Part shown: one piece after another, positions 7,943 to 16,432 of the stretch
Layout of the letters: each line of letters begins with the position of its first letter
Position numbering within the stretch: position 1 is the first letter of the stretch
Assembly: GCF_022701255.1 (NCBI RefSeq)
Contig: NZ_CP031705.1
Coordinates: 5,146,001-5,210,000, forward strand
DNA from: Microcoleus vaginatus HSN003
Lineage (GTDB): Bacteria > Cyanobacteriota > Cyanobacteriia > Cyanobacteriales > Microcoleaceae
Length of the DNA: 64,000 nt
Reading direction: 5' to 3'
Translations under genes and position numbers: made by a program
Notes under the pieces: generated by a model
The model's input: only the letters and a program-made list of their open reading frames with translations
What the model was told of the DNA's origin: nothing
Databases searched by the model: none

Positions 7943-8902
7943 ATGTCTGCTGTTAGTTTAATTCAGGCCAATTCATACGATCGCCAAATCTTGCAAACAT
8001 CTTTAGAAAGTTTGCTGGCACCCTTGGGCGGAATCTCGGCTTTTGTCAAATCGGGCGATCGGGTTTTACTCAAACCCAATCTCCTGACCGGTTCTCGCCC
8101 TACAAAAGAATGTGTCACCCGCCCGGAATTGGTTTACTGTGTGGCCAAAATGGTGATCGAAGCGGGAGGAAAACCGTTTTTAGGCGATAGTCCGGCTTTT
8201 GGCAGCGCAATGGGTGTAGCCAAAGCCAACGGTTATTTGCCGCTGTTGGAAGAACTGAATTTGCCAGTAGTTGAGTTTCAAGGAAAAAGCTACGAAACTG
8301 TCAGCAAAGATTTCAATCATCTGCGAATTTGCAAAGAAGCAATGGAAGCGGATGTAGTGATTAATTTGCCAAAACTCAAATCTCACGTTCAATTAACTGT
8401 CACAATGGGCGTAAAAAATTTATTCGGCTGCGTGCCTGGTAAAATGAAGGCTTGGTGGCACATGGAAGCTGGCAAAGATAGCGCCAGATTCGGTGAAATG
8501 CTTGTAGAAACTGCCCGGGCAATTAACCCAAATTTGACGATTTTGGATGGAATTATCGGCCACGAAGGTAACGGGCCAAGCGGCGGCGAACCTAAGTTTT
8601 TGGGAATTTTGGCCGCGTCTGATGATGTGTTTGCTTTGGACAGAACTTTAGTGGAAATTATTAATGCTGATCCGGCGGCGGTTCCCACTGTAGCTGCAGC
8701 GATGAGATTGGGACTGTGCTCGAATTTAGAGGATCTTGATTTTCCGCTTTTGCAGCCGGAAAATCTCAAGGTTTTGGATTGGAAGTTGCCGGAAAGCATG
8801 ATGCCGATCGACTTTGGTATGCCCCGCGTGGTGAAGTCGACCTTTAAGCACCTTTATATCCGGTTTATTAAAGAAAAGTTCAGCATCAAGGCTTCGCATT
8901 AG
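7943..8902 (+). CDS. DUF362 domain-containing protein
   Basis: A 319-residue protein matching the DUF362 pattern: GDRVLLKPNLLTGSRPTKECVT near residues 38-60, EADVVINLPKLKSHVQL and TMGVKNLFGCVPG near 135-170, and LTILDGIIGHEGNGPSGGEPK near 195-215. The family is widespread in bacteria and archaea, sometimes fused to 4Fe-4S domains. Here no Cys cluster is present. Biochemical function is unestablished. It has its own leader (7894-7942) and no close downstream partner. Confidence 0.82.
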   Translation: MSAVSLIQANSYDRQILQTSLESLLAPLGGISAFVKSGDRVLLKPNLLTGSRPTKECVTRPELVYCVAKMVIEAGGKPFLGDSPAFGSAMGVAKANGYLPLLEELNLPVVEFQGKSYETVSKDFNHLRICKEAMEADVVINLPKLKSHVQLTVTMGVKNLFGCVPGKMKAWWHMEAGKDSARFGEMLVETARAINPNLTILDGIIGHEGNGPSGGEPKFLGILAASDDVFALDRTLVEIINADPAAVPTVAAAMRLGLCSNLEDLDFPLLQPENLKVLDWKLPESMMPIDFGMPRVVKSTFKHLYIRFIKEKFSIKASH

Positions 8903-9605
8903 CGAAGAGAGAAGGGATAAAATTTCTTTTTTTTATTCCTTCTGCTTCGCCTTGAATTGTAAAGAAATATTATTATGTTACAACATATCTATTTATGTAA
9001 ACTTTTACTAAATTTGTTAGAACTCTATGATTTCAGTAGGTATGCCGGATTAAACCGCATACCGTAACAGTATGTAAACAGGTTTAAGTCAGCCAGTAGA
9101 GATCATTTGGAGACTTTGCCCTCGTTTACCTATGGGCGTTTTTTCGCGCCGATTTACTTAAAGCATGGGTCTCGCCGTATTCGCAACTCGCGCTCATTCT
9201 TCCTAGGTAGAACCAGTTAGAGGTTTTTACTTAAGTATAAATACTTATAAGAGCCCTTGTTTTAACCAAATTCAGCCTAAAATTGCGCTCTTCTTTATAT
9301 TTGACCGCTCCATTATAAAGATTGAGTAAAGCTCGGAAAAGGTTATTGACACTTATACGGAGATCGCAGATGATTGCGAAATATCAAACAGACCCCACCT
9401 TAAATAATAAAGGTCTAATCCAATTGCGGACTCCATCTTAAGTATGAGATATCTCCGCAACAGAGTCTGAAATGCTTCTCGTATCAGGCGGGGAAATTTA
9501 AATTCGGTCGATGTCGGTTATATCGATCAACAGCCCTTGCCAATTACACCAAAGATTCACTACCGCATCAACAGTAAAAACTTAAAATCAGGGAGCACCT
9601 AACCT
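8903..9605. other. 703-bp gene-free leader upstream of a glycosyltransferase
   Basis: No credible ORF, tRNA or repeat family is seen. It is AT-rich and includes a small inverted repeat (GGTATGC at 9039-9045 and GCATACC at 9057-9063). A purine-rich CAGGGAGC lies about 10 bp before the glycosyltransferase start and may act as its ribosome-binding site. The length suggests a long 5' leader or lost gene content at the left boundary of the polysaccharide locus. Confidence 0.4.
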
Positions 9606-10865
9606 ATGCTTACTAACAACAATCTGACAATCGTACAGCCACTAAAAGCCAAGTTTTTGCCAAACAGTGAAGTTTTACTGACCCGGAAGTTAATAGAAGC
9701 AGTTGGTGAGTTAGCCACCTATTGGTCTGGTTCAATTACTGTGATGATGGAAGAAACGAAAGAAGACAACGACCAGATGGATGCAAAAATATTCAAACTT
9801 GATGAATTGCCATTCAAACTGGAAATAATTTCTTTTGATCAAATCACCCCAGCTTTACTACATCAGCATCAGAGTGCGCTGGTATTGGCAGCCCCGGAAT
9901 ACAGACAGAACCATATCAGTCAAGTGTGTAAAATAGCGGGAGTACCGTGTATTTACGTTTCCGAATACAGTCTGAAAACTCGCAAACAGATCGTGAATGT
10001 GAGTACGAGCAATCCCTTGATCCGCTTGCGGAGAATCATCTGGACCTACAGTCAGGAATATAAGCAGCGCAAGGCGATCGCAATGGCAGAGGGATTGCAG
10101 TGCAACGGCACTCCTACCTACCAAGAGTACAAGCATCTCAATCGCAATCCACAGTTTTTCTTTGACACGCGGATTAGAGAGGATATGTTAGCAACAGAAG
10201 CTAACATTGAAGGGCGCACTAAAAACCGCTCTCAAGATATGCCTCTGCGGCTAGTATTCTCAGGTCGCCTAATTAAGATGAAAGGAGCCGATCATTTACT
10301 TGAGGTCGCTAGAGAACTCAAACAACTGAAGGTGAAATTTGAAATGTTCATCAGCGGTATTGGTGAATTAGAAGAGATGATGCACCAGCAAATAGCTGCC
10401 CATCAACTTAATGATTGTGTAAAAATGCTCGGAGTGCCTGACTTTAAAACAAAGTTTTTCCCCTTTGTGAAGAACAATATTGATTTGTTTGTTTGCTGTC
10501 ATCGGCAGGGCGATCCTTCTTGTACTTACATAGAAACTATGGCGGGTGGCGTGCCGATTGTTGGATATGCTAACGAAGCATTCCAGGGAATTGCAGAAAT
10601 GTCACAGACAGGATGGGTTGTGCCAATGAATCAGCCTAAACAGATGGCGAAGAAAATTGCAGAACTTAGCCACAACCGGGAAGAAATTAAATCGATGTCG
10701 TTCAAGTCGCTGAAGTTTGCTCAACAGCACACATTTGAGAAGACTTTTCAAGCTCGCGTCAAACATATGCAGGCTATTGCCTACTCAAGACGGCCTATTC
10801 AAGTCCCCGAAACTCAAGTATCCGATGCTCCAGATATGGTTTTGGCGTACAGTCAACAGTCTTAA
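9606..10865 (+). CDS. Glycosyltransferase family 4 (GT-B)
   Basis: A 419-residue GT-B protein. The C-terminal Rossmann half starts LRLVFSGRLIKMKGADHLLEVA (residues ~210-232). It carries the nucleotide-sugar binding pattern DPSCTYIETMAGGVPIVGYANEAFQGIAEM (~300-330), where E of IET matches the GT4 acidic motif. GT4 enzymes transfer a sugar from an NDP donor with retention. It is first in the polysaccharide locus and isolated by about 700 bp on each side, so it probably has its own promoter. The donor and acceptor cannot be read from sequence. Confidence 0.82.
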   Translation: MLTNNNLTIVQPLKAKFLPNSEVLLTRKLIEAVGELATYWSGSITVMMEETKEDNDQMDAKIFKLDELPFKLEIISFDQITPALLHQHQSALVLAAPEYRQNHISQVCKIAGVPCIYVSEYSLKTRKQIVNVSTSNPLIRLRRIIWTYSQEYKQRKAIAMAEGLQCNGTPTYQEYKHLNRNPQFFFDTRIREDMLATEANIEGRTKNRSQDMPLRLVFSGRLIKMKGADHLLEVARELKQLKVKFEMFISGIGELEEMMHQQIAAHQLNDCVKMLGVPDFKTKFFPFVKNNIDLFVCCHRQGDPSCTYIETMAGGVPIVGYANEAFQGIAEMSQTGWVVPMNQPKQMAKKIAELSHNREEIKSMSFKSLKFAQQHTFEKTFQARVKHMQAIAYSRRPIQVPETQVSDAPDMVLAYSQQS

Positions 10866-11565
10866 GAATCCTTCTGCCTATGATGATTGAGACAGGTTTC
10901 ATTAAGGTAGCCACGGAAATCGGAGGTCTGGTAAAGGCAAGGGTTGAGCTGAGCGATCGCCATTAGAATTAGATGTCTTTTTCAAACTTAATAGCACTAA
11001 ACTCGACTGGGCGATCGCACTTCTTTCCATAGGTTCTCAAGTCTCCTTTAACGGGTTACATTTTCTGGGCAACTACCAAATCCCACAGCAACTCTAAATC
11101 CTTGAGCGACCAACTCATTTTCCTTCCCACCGGAACTGGCAAAACTAACAGTGGTTTGAGTTTAAATTTTGTTAAATCAACGGCTTCATTATTTAGGTAT
11201 ATGCACAACTGCTTTTATTAGTATCATAGCCTAGAAACCTACCCTGTTGATAACTGAATATATCCTTGAATTATTGCTGAGTTATTGACAATATAAAAAA
11301 TTACTCACACCCAGCTAGTGGAAGGTGTAGTTTTTTCTCAAAGTAGTTTTTTCTCAAAACTGATAGAGTAAGTTAAATGCGTTAGCTTAAATTCGATGTT
11401 ACCTGAAAATTACGCCTTAGCAATTGTATTCCCAAAACTTCATAAGTTTTAGGCATTCATCTGCTGTGTTTAGTATCCCGCAATTATCACTGACGCATAA
11501 TGTCCCAGATTGATCTAACCTGATTGGTTATTAGTACGTCCAGTACCTAAGTAAGGAAAACTAAA
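10866..11565. other. 700-bp intergenic stretch
   Basis: Contains two HIP1-type GCGATCGC/GGCGATCGC sites and a possible 50-codon minus-strand ORF (described separately at 11056-11208). No repeat, tRNA or clear promoter is recognised. It separates two plus-strand genes of the polysaccharide locus. Confidence 0.4.
11056..11208 (-). CDS. Possible small protein, about 50 residues
   Basis: A minus-strand frame from TTG 11208 to TAA 11056 reads LCIYLNNEAVDLTKFKLK, then LLVLPVPVGRKMSWSLKD, then LELLWDLVVAQKM. The composition (hydrophobic strand, basic turn, amphipathic helix) looks protein-like rather than random. There is no ATG near the 5' end (an ATG occurs only at the internal MSWSL), so it may be a gene remnant. 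No family is recognised. Confidence 0.25.
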   Translation of the reverse strand: MCIYLNNEAVDLTKFKLKPLLVLPVPVGRKMSWSLKDLELLWDLVVAQKM

Positions 11566-12564
11566 ATGCAGCAAAGTCCAACGTGCTTAAGCCCTACCGT
11601 CGTCTGTCCGATATCGGGACAGAGTATGAAACCGTGGCTATTCATACCCGGTGATTGGCGCAGACCTGGCCACAATGAGTCATTTCAATTGTACTGGTGT
11701 GAAAAGTCACAACTTGGATGCATTGATCCTCTACCCGAACTCAACAAAATCGCCAGCTTCTACGACATCGATGAGTATTATACTCATCATATAGACTTTA
11801 CAGGCTTCGTATCTGCCTCTTCTATTTCCTTCTTCGATAAATTGCGTACCCATCTAGCTTGGCGTTTCGATCGCGGAGTAGATGTCACAAGTAAATGGTG
11901 GAAGCAACAGTTCGGGACTGCTTCCTCCTCGATCTTAGAAATTGGTTGTGCCAACGGGCACCTGCTGCAGGAACTGCAAGCAGATGGTCACAAAGTCTGG
12001 GGCGTAGAACCCGATCGACAAGCTTTGGTTTTGGCCCAGCAGCGAGGCCTTAACGTATTTTATGGTACTGCTGAATCTTTGCCCCCGGAAGCCAAGTCTA
12101 GACAGTACGACATAATTGTGATGAACCACGTACTCGAACATACCAGAGATCCTTTACTTGCACTCCGCAATGCCATGCAGTTGCTCGTGGATGGCGGCAA
12201 ATTGGTGATGGAAGTACCAAATAACTCTTGTATTGGACTGAAGTCATCAGGGATTGCATGGATGCATCTAGATGTACCAAGGCATTTGTATTTCTTCACA
12301 CCGCAGAGCTTGCGCGCTATCTGTGAAAAAGTAGGATTTGAGATAATTTCTACCCAGTTTAATGGCTACTATCGCCAATTTGACAACACTTGGATCACTG
12401 ATGAAAGAAAAATTTTCACTGTGTTCGATTCAATGGACTCTCATCAGATAGTAAAGCCCAAAGAAAACAGTAAAGTCCAAGCTTGGAAGCTACTGCTGAA
12501 AACAATTTTGGCTGCTGATGAAAACAAGTACGATTCGATCCGGATTGTGGTACAAAAGCCCTAG
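11566..12564 (+). CDS. Class I SAM-dependent methyltransferase (Methyltransf_23 type)
   Basis: A 332-residue protein. The SAM-binding motif I is SSSILEIGCANGHLLQEL (residues ~124-141). The acidic residue of motif II is in VWGVEPDRQA, and YDIIVMNHVLEHTRDPLLAL is the motif-IV-like segment. The N-terminal ~100 residues include Cys pairs (CPISGQS, CEKSQLGC) resembling the zinc-binding front domain of sugar C-methyltransferase-type enzymes. In this locus it likely methylates a sugar or lipid-linked glycan. The substrate is inferred from neighbours only. Confidence 0.8.
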   Translation: MQQSPTCLSPTVVCPISGQSMKPWLFIPGDWRRPGHNESFQLYWCEKSQLGCIDPLPELNKIASFYDIDEYYTHHIDFTGFVSASSISFFDKLRTHLAWRFDRGVDVTSKWWKQQFGTASSSILEIGCANGHLLQELQADGHKVWGVEPDRQALVLAQQRGLNVFYGTAESLPPEAKSRQYDIIVMNHVLEHTRDPLLALRNAMQLLVDGGKLVMEVPNNSCIGLKSSGIAWMHLDVPRHLYFFTPQSLRAICEKVGFEIISTQFNGYYRQFDNTWITDERKIFTVFDSMDSHQIVKPKENSKVQAWKLLLKTILAADENKYDSIRIVVQKP

Positions 12565-12809
12565 CAATATCGAGGTAAGAGCAATAAACTTTTGACTTGA
12601 TTATCAAGTTTAGCTACACACTCACCATGCTTTTGCGATCCCTCCGATCATCGCCCATGCCAGGAGTACAGTCCAACGAAATTCGACTATTGACGCAGTA
12701 ACCCACCTGACTCGATCGAGACTGACGCACAAAATTTGTATGTAAGGTGTGCAGTCGGCAGCTTACCACATAGATAATGTAAAAATTGTTTTCTGGGGTA
12801 ATATCGTTT

Positions 12810-12915
12810 CCGGTGGCATCGGAATAATATATTTGGATCATGTCAGTGGGAGCTTAAGAGCTCGCTACCCAAATCGCGAGCTCTTAAGCTCCCACTCTAA
12901 TTCGGATGCCACCGG
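12810..12915. repeat. Nested inverted-repeat element with a 21-bp perfect inner stem
   Basis: Inner arms of 21 bp at 12845-12865 and 12876-12896 are perfectly complementary around a 10-base loop. Outer 11-bp arms (CCGGTGGCATC at 12810-12820 and GATGCCACCGG at 12905-12915) enclose them. It lies in the 12565-13037 gap between the plus-strand methyltransferase and the minus-strand GT26 gene, i.e. between convergent genes. It may be a bidirectional terminator or a palindromic miniature element. No other gene is visible in that gap. Confidence 0.6.
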
Positions 12916-13037
12916 ATTTGATATAAATTTTCTTGAATATGCGATCGCAGTTGCACCCCAAAAGGATTAGTTACGATGTGTTTCCTTTTTTACTTTTTTC
13001 TGGTGAGCACCCATAATTCACAAGAAACTTTTAAATT

Positions 13038-13844
13038 TCAACCATATAATACTTCTTCTACAGGCTGAGTGGCGTCTGTGGGGTCGAAGTGTTTAATTTT
13101 CAAAGCTTGTAGCAAAAACAGCCAGATATAAAGCGGATTCAAAAAAACATACCGCTGCCAAAGGCGCTTAGGTTCCTTAATCATCCGAAACAGCCATTCC
13201 AAACCTATTTTAGATAAAAAGTCAGGAGATTTAGCCAAATTACCCGCATGAAAATCGTAAGCAGCACCTACAGCAATCAGTGGCATTGATAAGTCGTCCC
13301 GGTATTCGTAAGCCCAGACTTCTTGTCGCGGACACCCCAAACCGACAAAAGTAATTGCTGCACCGCTGTTGCGAATTTGCTGGGCAATTTCTTGTTTCTC
13401 TTGGGGCGAAACTTGCCTAAATTTAGAAGGCTGAGTTCCAGCAATAATTAATTTGGGAAAACGCTGGCAGAGATTGCGAGATAAAGCTTCCAGTACAGAA
13501 GCTTGAGAGCCGTACAAATAGATAGGTAATCCTTCTTCTGCCGCACGTTCGCAGATTTGTAACATCGCATTCGGTCCGCAAACTCGATCGGGCAATTCCG
13601 TATGGTATAGCCAATTTAACGCCCACCTGACCGGCTGTCCGTCTGGCAATACTAAGTCAATGTGATTAATCCGATAACGATGAGTGCTGTCGAGAACCCC
13701 AGTCATTACCCCGTGAACCGCTAGAGCAGAAACTGACATTGGTTTTCCGGCGCTGGCTGCCGCAATAATTTTGCTAACAGCAGCTTCATAATTAACGGCA
13801 TTTACTAATATGCCGAGTACATTCTTTTTCCCTTTATCAATCAT
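13038..13844 (-). CDS. WecG/TagA/CpsF family glycosyltransferase (GT26)
   Basis: 268 residues from ATG 13842-13844 (MIDKGKKNVLGILVNAVNYE). Family hallmarks are VLPDGQPVRWALNW (residues ~70-83), RVCGPNAMLQICERAAEEGLPIYLYGS, and TFVGLGCPRQEVWAYEY, followed by VGAAYDFHAG. GT26 enzymes add ManNAc(A)-type sugars to a lipid-linked first sugar at the membrane. The ORF opens 13 codons further upstream (13883). That extension derives from a tandem duplication of the preceding gene's 3' end, so the shorter start is preferred. It is the last gene of the minus-strand cluster 23362 to 13038. Confidence 0.88.
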   Translation of the reverse strand: MIDKGKKNVLGILVNAVNYEAAVSKIIAAASAGKPMSVSALAVHGVMTGVLDSTHRYRINHIDLVLPDGQPVRWALNWLYHTELPDRVCGPNAMLQICERAAEEGLPIYLYGSQASVLEALSRNLCQRFPKLIIAGTQPSKFRQVSPQEKQEIAQQIRNSGAAITFVGLGCPRQEVWAYEYRDDLSMPLIAVGAAYDFHAGNLAKSPDFLSKIGLEWLFRMIKEPKRLWQRYVFLNPLYIWLFLLQALKIKHFDPTDATQPVEEVLYG

Positions 13845-14033
13845 GGAACACCTCTTTAAGTCAACGCTCGCAGTTACAGTCATAAATCTCCCCTAAGATT
13901 TGTTTAATCTTGTATTCTTCAATCGTTTACCGAAATTCCCAGCACATTCTTTTTACCCCGCTCAATCATTGGAATCCTCTTTCAGCCAACGCTCGCGGTT
14001 ACAGTCATAAATCTCCTGTAAGATTTGTTTAAC
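13805..14033. repeat. Diverged tandem duplication (about 125-bp period) across a gene junction
   Basis: The segment holding the last codons of the epimerase and the first codons of the GT26 gene occurs twice. Copy 1 is at about 13930-14033 and copy 2 at about 13805-13910. Both contain ACAGTCATAAATCTC, AAGATTTGTTT, a GCTCGC patch and ACATTCTTTTT at a constant 125-bp offset. Several substitutions separate the copies, so the duplication is not recent. Confidence 0.8.
13919..13969 (-). pseudogene. Vestigial 16-codon start of the GT26 gene
   Basis: Within copy 1 of the tandem duplication, an ATG overlapping the epimerase stop (ATGATTGA) opens MIERGKKNVLGISVND and then stops. It matches the real GT26 N-terminus MIDKGKKNVLGILVNA. 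This is the ancestral start region, left behind and truncated after duplication. Confidence 0.7.
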
Positions 14034-15044
14034 GTTATATTTCATTTTCCAGTTGGGGTAGTGACTGGAAAATTTGGAATTGTCGCTAATCCACCAAATG
14101 TGATCGCCAATGCGATTCCCTTCAGCATAAGTCCAATTAAATTTGCGTTCTGCAATTGCCTCGCACATCTGGATCGCTTCTAACATCGAACAATTGCTGT
14201 ACCTGCCTCCTCCTGTATTATAAACTTGGGCACTTCGGGGAGCTTTATAAAATTCATAAAATGCCGAAATTAAATCTGCGCTATGAATGTTATCGCGAAC
14301 TTGCTTGCCTTTGTAGCCAAACACGGTGTAAGGAGTTCCCGTGACAGCACACTTCATCAAGTAGGCGAGGAAGCCGTGCAATTGAGCTCCCGAGTGATTT
14401 GGCCCCGTCAAACAGCCACCGCGAAAACAAGCGGTGTTCATATTAAAATATCGACCGTATTCTTGAACTAAAACGTCAGCAGCTACCTTAGAAGCACCAA
14501 ACAAACTGTGCAGGCACTGGTCGATTGACATATCTTCCCGAATGCCACCATCGTAAGTATGCCCGGGTTCAATTTCCCACCTGTGTTCTAATTCAATTAA
14601 AGGCAGACTGTTAGGCGTATCGCCGTATACTTTGTTTGTAGAAGTGAAAATAAAAACAGCTTTGGGACAGTACAGACGACTTACTTCTAGAAGATTGAGA
14701 GTGCCGTTGGCATTGACGGTAAAGTCTATTTTCGGAGCACGGGAAGCCCAATCATGGCTGGGCTGGGCTGCTGTGTGAATTACTAATTCGATCGACTCGC
14801 CGTACCGCTGAAAGATATTGGTAATCGCTTCATAGTCGCGAATGTCCACATCTAAGTGATAATACTTGGTACCCAAGGACTTTTCGAGCAGTTGGCGGTT
14901 CCAGTTTGTAGAACCATCAGCACCAAAAAAGAACTGGCGCATATTATTGTCGATGCCAACTATATCTAAGCCTTGTTTGGCAAAGAACTGACACGCCTCA
15001 GAGCCAATTAAACCCGCCGAGCCAGTAATGATTGCAACGCCCAC
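13962..15044 (-). CDS. NAD-dependent epimerase/dehydratase, CDP-paratose 2-epimerase-like
   Basis: A 360-residue extended SDR. The N-terminal cofactor motif ITGSAGLIGSEACQFF (GxxGxxG) and VGIDNNMRQFFFGADGSTNW match the CDP-tyvelose/paratose 2-epimerase subgroup, as does FRGGCLTGPNHSGAQLHGFL. FTSTNKVYG holds the catalytic Ser/Thr. The usual YxxxK appears here as FGASK, with Phe in the Tyr position. Expected role: interconverting a nucleotide-activated deoxysugar for the polysaccharide. No CDP-glucose dehydratase partner is present in the window, so the exact sugar is uncertain. It is followed by the duplicated junction and GT26. Confidence 0.78.
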   Translation of the reverse strand: MGVAIITGSAGLIGSEACQFFAKQGLDIVGIDNNMRQFFFGADGSTNWNRQLLEKSLGTKYYHLDVDIRDYEAITNIFQRYGESIELVIHTAAQPSHDWASRAPKIDFTVNANGTLNLLEVSRLYCPKAVFIFTSTNKVYGDTPNSLPLIELEHRWEIEPGHTYDGGIREDMSIDQCLHSLFGASKVAADVLVQEYGRYFNMNTACFRGGCLTGPNHSGAQLHGFLAYLMKCAVTGTPYTVFGYKGKQVRDNIHSADLISAFYEFYKAPRSAQVYNTGGGRYSNCSMLEAIQMCEAIAERKFNWTYAEGNRIGDHIWWISDNSKFSSHYPNWKMKYNVKQILQEIYDCNRERWLKEDSND

Positions 15045-15103
15045 GTTTCACCGCCTGAAAAAATATAGTTTTCTTTGTTTTGCCCGATCGCACAAATCAG
15101 AAG

Positions 15104-16333
15104 TTATCCTGATTTTCCATCGAATACATCTTCGCACAATTGGGCAAAGAATAGACCTTTAACATCCCAATCATAGATTTCCCTGACGCGCGTTTGACCC
15201 GATCGACCCAAGCGATCTCGCAATTCACGATCTTGGGCTAAACACACTATAGCTTCTGCTAGACCTTGCACAGCGCTATCGGGGTCCGTAGCAGCCACTT
15301 TAATCCCCGTTTGCTCCGTCACTTGAGTAGCCGGTCCCCCCAAATCCAAACAAATCGTCGGACGGCCAACGCCCATCATTTCCGTGCACACAAAACCGCC
15401 AGAGTCATGCAAACTCGGATGGAGGAGAACGTGAGACTCCCCCATTTTAGAAAGAGTTTCAGTGCGAGATAAAGTTCCCCAAAAAAATACTTTATTTGCC
15501 AGTCCCAATTCTGTGGCCAAAGCTTCCAAACGCTGTCTTTCCGGGCCGTCTCCGATAATCCAGTATTCCGATTGTTCCAGCTTCGCCTCCGCAAATGCAC
15601 GGAGTCCTAAGTGCACCCCTTTCCAGTGTAAGAGACGACCGACACTGATGAATCTAATTGGTTGCTCCGGCGGGGTAGGAAATTTCTCTAGTTCTTGAAT
15701 TTCCTGCTGCGATAAACCGACTTGCGAGAAAATCTTCACGTTTTTTGCTTTGAGAAATCGCAGTCGGGCAGCGGTTTCTTCCGTAGTTGCCAGTGCCACG
15801 GCACTGCGGCGCGCCGTCAGGCCCACAAACGGATCGCGTTCTCCTACGCTTTGAGCTAATGCTCGGAGCGTTTCGTAAATTTTGCCCCGGCGACTAAAAT
15901 CTTGCCAAAAAGGCTTTGGTGCTGCTTCGGCCCCACCCACCGGCCCCCAAATAAAAGGATGCGGCAACAGCGCTAGGAAACTGGGAGACCAATGTTTGAC
16001 GTAAGTTACGTGATGTACTACGTCAAAACCAATTTCGCGATCGAGCTTCCGAGCGATAAAATAAGCCCAGATTTGCCACAAATAGTAGTGAAGTTGCAGC
16101 AATCCTTGTTTCCCCTTCCAATCTTCGCTCCACCCAAACGGATCAAAATAAACAAAGTGCAGGTTGGGCACTGGGTTCCGCTCTAGTTCTGCTTCAATGT
16201 ACGATCGACAAAACGTGCGAGTAAATACCCAACTTTCGTGATGTTTAGCCGATTGGATAACAGTATTCCATCCTACTCCCTCTTCGGAACCCAGATTCGG
16301 TTCGCAAGCAAACGCAGATAATAAAACTTTCAT
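15104..16333 (-). CDS. Glycosyltransferase family 4 (GT-B)
   Basis: A 409-residue GT-B protein. It starts MKVLLSAFACEPNLGSEEGVGW, typical of a GT4 subgroup. FIWGPVGGAEAAP lies mid N-domain, and the C-domain opens PIRFISVGRLLHWKGVHLGL (residues ~225-244). The donor-binding motif is HDSGGFVCTEMMGVGRPTICLDLGGP (~312-337). It is part of the minus-strand glycan assembly run, about 60 bp upstream of the epimerase gene. Sugar specificity is unknown. Confidence 0.85.
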   Translation of the reverse strand: MKVLLSAFACEPNLGSEEGVGWNTVIQSAKHHESWVFTRTFCRSYIEAELERNPVPNLHFVYFDPFGWSEDWKGKQGLLQLHYYLWQIWAYFIARKLDREIGFDVVHHVTYVKHWSPSFLALLPHPFIWGPVGGAEAAPKPFWQDFSRRGKIYETLRALAQSVGERDPFVGLTARRSAVALATTEETAARLRFLKAKNVKIFSQVGLSQQEIQELEKFPTPPEQPIRFISVGRLLHWKGVHLGLRAFAEAKLEQSEYWIIGDGPERQRLEALATELGLANKVFFWGTLSRTETLSKMGESHVLLHPSLHDSGGFVCTEMMGVGRPTICLDLGGPATQVTEQTGIKVAATDPDSAVQGLAEAIVCLAQDRELRDRLGRSGQTRVREIYDWDVKGLFFAQLCEDVFDGKSG

Positions 16334-16432
16334 GGCTAAGTAGTAATTGCTAAGTGGTAATTGCTAATTTTTCCCTCTTCCCTCTTCCATCCCTCCGTTA
16401 AATCCTTTAAAAAATCCGTTGCCCAACTTGCT

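Noticed and set aside
9010..9560. Riboswitch or small RNA in the 700-bp leader before the first glycosyltransferase
   Set aside because: No recognisable conserved core or strong nested hairpins; only a 7-bp inverted repeat.
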